DNA of 64,000 nucleotides from Tetrahymena thermophila SB210 (Eukaryota; Ciliophora; Oligohymenophorea; Hymenostomatida; Tetrahymenidae): positions 124,001-188,000 of the forward strand of contig NW_002476454.1 in the NCBI RefSeq assembly GCF_000189635.1, given 5' to 3'. The translations under genes and the position numbers were made by a program. The notes beneath the pieces were generated by a model. The model was not told the DNA's origin and did not search any database. It saw only the letters and a program-made list of their open reading frames with translations. Below are positions 62,493 to 64,000 of this stretch, piece by piece (positions within the stretch are counted from its first letter, which is position 1; every line of letters begins with the position of its first letter).

Positions 62493-64000
62493 ATGATATT
62501 GTAGCGCGAAGGAAGAGAAGTAGATGAAGCGACTTATATTAAGAGCTCAGATGCTATGCAAAGGATGTAAAGAATAGCAGATAGATTGATAAGTGTAACC
62601 CCAGAGATATCAAAATGTAAATTTGATATAAAATTAATAATAAATTAAATCCATAATTTTATTTTTATAAAAGTTCTTCCTTAAGATAGTGTTCTGCGCA
62701 CAAACAAAATATCTGCAATATAAAATAAAAATGAAGTCTTGTAATAAAATATAAATAACAAAAACCTATAAAAAATAAGAGGTAATCTTTTTTATACTCA
62801 AATATAGTTATGTGAAAGTTACTGTTTATCATTAATTTAAGCGCAAATAGTAAATAATTTTTTAATTGTAAAGAAATTACTACAGGATTACCTCCAATGA
62901 AAGCAGAAATGAGCTCAGAAGATGTTAGATAAAGAGCATTAGATATAGAGCAGCTACTTGAAACATAGAAGTAAGAAAATGAGAAATTAAAAAACGATCT
63001 TGAAAATAGGAAAGATAGATATGTCCAAAGAGAGTTGGAATATAGAAAGATTATTGAAGAACTGTAAAATGAAATAAGATAAAAGGCAGTTCTTGATTTA
63101 AATGAAGCAAAAAAGATGGAATTAGCTACTAGATACCATCAAGAAATATTAGATAGAATTTCAAAACTACAAGTTAAAACATCTAATGTTCTCATTGATT
63201 AAGAGAAAACAGTTATAAGATTTTTTAATGATAAAATTTAAGAAATTAAGAAATAGTTTGAAGATGAACGTATAAAAAAGGGAAAAAAGTAAACGATTTT
63301 AGCAAAATATAAAAACATTTAGAATATTTATTGATAATAAATTTACCAAACTTATAAAAATAGAGATCAAGATTACATTTAAAGAGAAAATTAACTTATA
63401 TCTGAATTAGAATGGATTGAGAACATAGCTTAAAAAATTGATAATGAAAATATAAATTTGATGAAAAAATTTATGGACTTATAGGCTCAATATTAAACCT
63501 AAGAGAACGATAGAGACATGCTCCTAAAGTATGTATTTTTTACCTTTAAAATCAAACTTTTTAATTAAAAGTTTTTATATTTTATCTAATTTTTAAATAG
63601 AGAACTCATTATGAAGAAAAAATAAAATGCTATTTTGAAAAGTTAAATTGAGAATTATGAAAAAATGCTCAGCTAAGTTCAAAAAGAAGAAGAAAACGAG
63701 GAACAAGAAGAAAGAAATAAAAATTAGATTTCACATTTGGATAATTAGAATAATTTTTTACAATAATCCAATCATAATTAATCTTAATAGGATGACATTT
63801 CTGTAGCTTCTTCAAAAAAAAAATCATTAAATTAATCTTAAAATATTAGAATAAGAACCACAAAATCTACGAATTGTAAAATACTATTATTTATTTTGAT
63901 GATATAAAATAGGAGTATATAAACTATTTTAATTATGAAGGGGTGATGAAAAAGTATCAATAGCAGCAAAACAGCGATTAAAAAGATACCTCTCAATTAT
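62493..64000 (+). CDS. Coiled-coil protein, truncated by window end
   Basis: Starts MILQREGREVDEATYIKSSD and continues through at least five GT..AG introns to the window edge without a stop. After a compact helical N-terminus (AMQRMQRIADRLISVTPEIS) come long heptad stretches: LDIEQLLETQKQENEKLKND, LEYRKIIEELQNEIRQKAVL, LISELEWIENIAQKIDNENI. The apparent in-frame TGA near 63,336 is removed by a 75-nt intron with a proper donor and acceptor, and the last exon (NKNHKIYELQNTIIYFDDIK) follows a phase-0 intron. The family is unknown; a structural role in cilia or the cytoskeleton is a guess. Confidence 0.7.

Noticed and set aside
63240-63380. In-frame TGA near 63,336 in the coiled-coil gene suggesting stop readthrough
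   Set aside because: A 75-nt intron with a GTAAAC donor and AAAAATAG acceptor removes it and keeps the frame exactly.
1-64000. Retrovirus-like, Polinton/Tlr-like or LINE elements
   Set aside because: No reverse transcriptase, integrase, capsid or packaging-ATPase motif, and no long terminal repeats were seen by eye.
1-64000. tRNA, rRNA or telomeric repeats
   Set aside because: No GTTC-type B box with a foldable cloverleaf and no GGGGTT/CCCCAA array was found in the gene-free stretches.

Overview
The window is nuclear DNA of a ciliate, most likely Tetrahymena or a close oligohymenophorean relative. In every recognisable gene TAA and TAG must be read as glutamine and TGA is the only stop. MSH2, the kinase, the tubulin ligase-like protein and the transporters make sense only under this code. 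The DNA is very AT-rich. Introns are GT..AG, AT-rich and mostly about 46-130 nt, longer than the 20-35 nt introns of Paramecium. No tRNA, rRNA, CRISPR array, telomere repeat or recognisable virus-like element was found.

Layout from left to right. 0.4-4.4 kb: two convergent coiled-coil genes. 5.8-16.3 kb: three plus-strand genes, namely a kelch protein, an ATG1/ULK-like kinase with a 706-nt intron, and a Q/N/S-rich protein. 16.6-22.5 kb: MSH2 (minus) diverges from a single-zinc-finger gene (plus) across a 700-bp promoter region holding two E2F-like motifs. 22.7-30.1 kb (all minus): a leucine-rich protein and two paralogous MFS sugar-porter genes. 30.8-41.2 kb (minus): one giant surface-protein gene with a Cys-rich N-terminus, a beta-helix-like middle and a multi-pass C-terminus. 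41.5-42.6 kb: an unassigned, apparently decayed frame. 42.9-46.7 kb: a RING-like/TPR gene converging on a third sugar-porter paralog. 47.9-50.9 kb: degenerate gene relics. 50.9-52.7 kb: a gene with two PX-like modules. 54.1-60.6 kb (minus): a TTLL-ARM-coiled-coil fusion and a p24 cargo receptor with an unusual lumenal insert. 61.3-64 kb (plus): an unknown acidic protein and a coiled-coil gene that runs off the end.

These are independent housekeeping and lineage-expanded genes rather than an operon or pathway cluster. Links between neighbours are limited to paralogy (the three sugar porters share two intron positions and phases) and the shared MSH2/zinc-finger promoter. I found no convincing new multi-gene system. 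The items most worth checking are the MSH2 lacking its mismatch-binding domain, the p24 lacking its disulfide pair, the kelch propeller split by a long disordered insert, and the decayed tract at 47.9-50.9 kb. All reading was by eye: splice sites were chosen by frame continuity and GT/AG, so exon edges in the longest genes are approximate.
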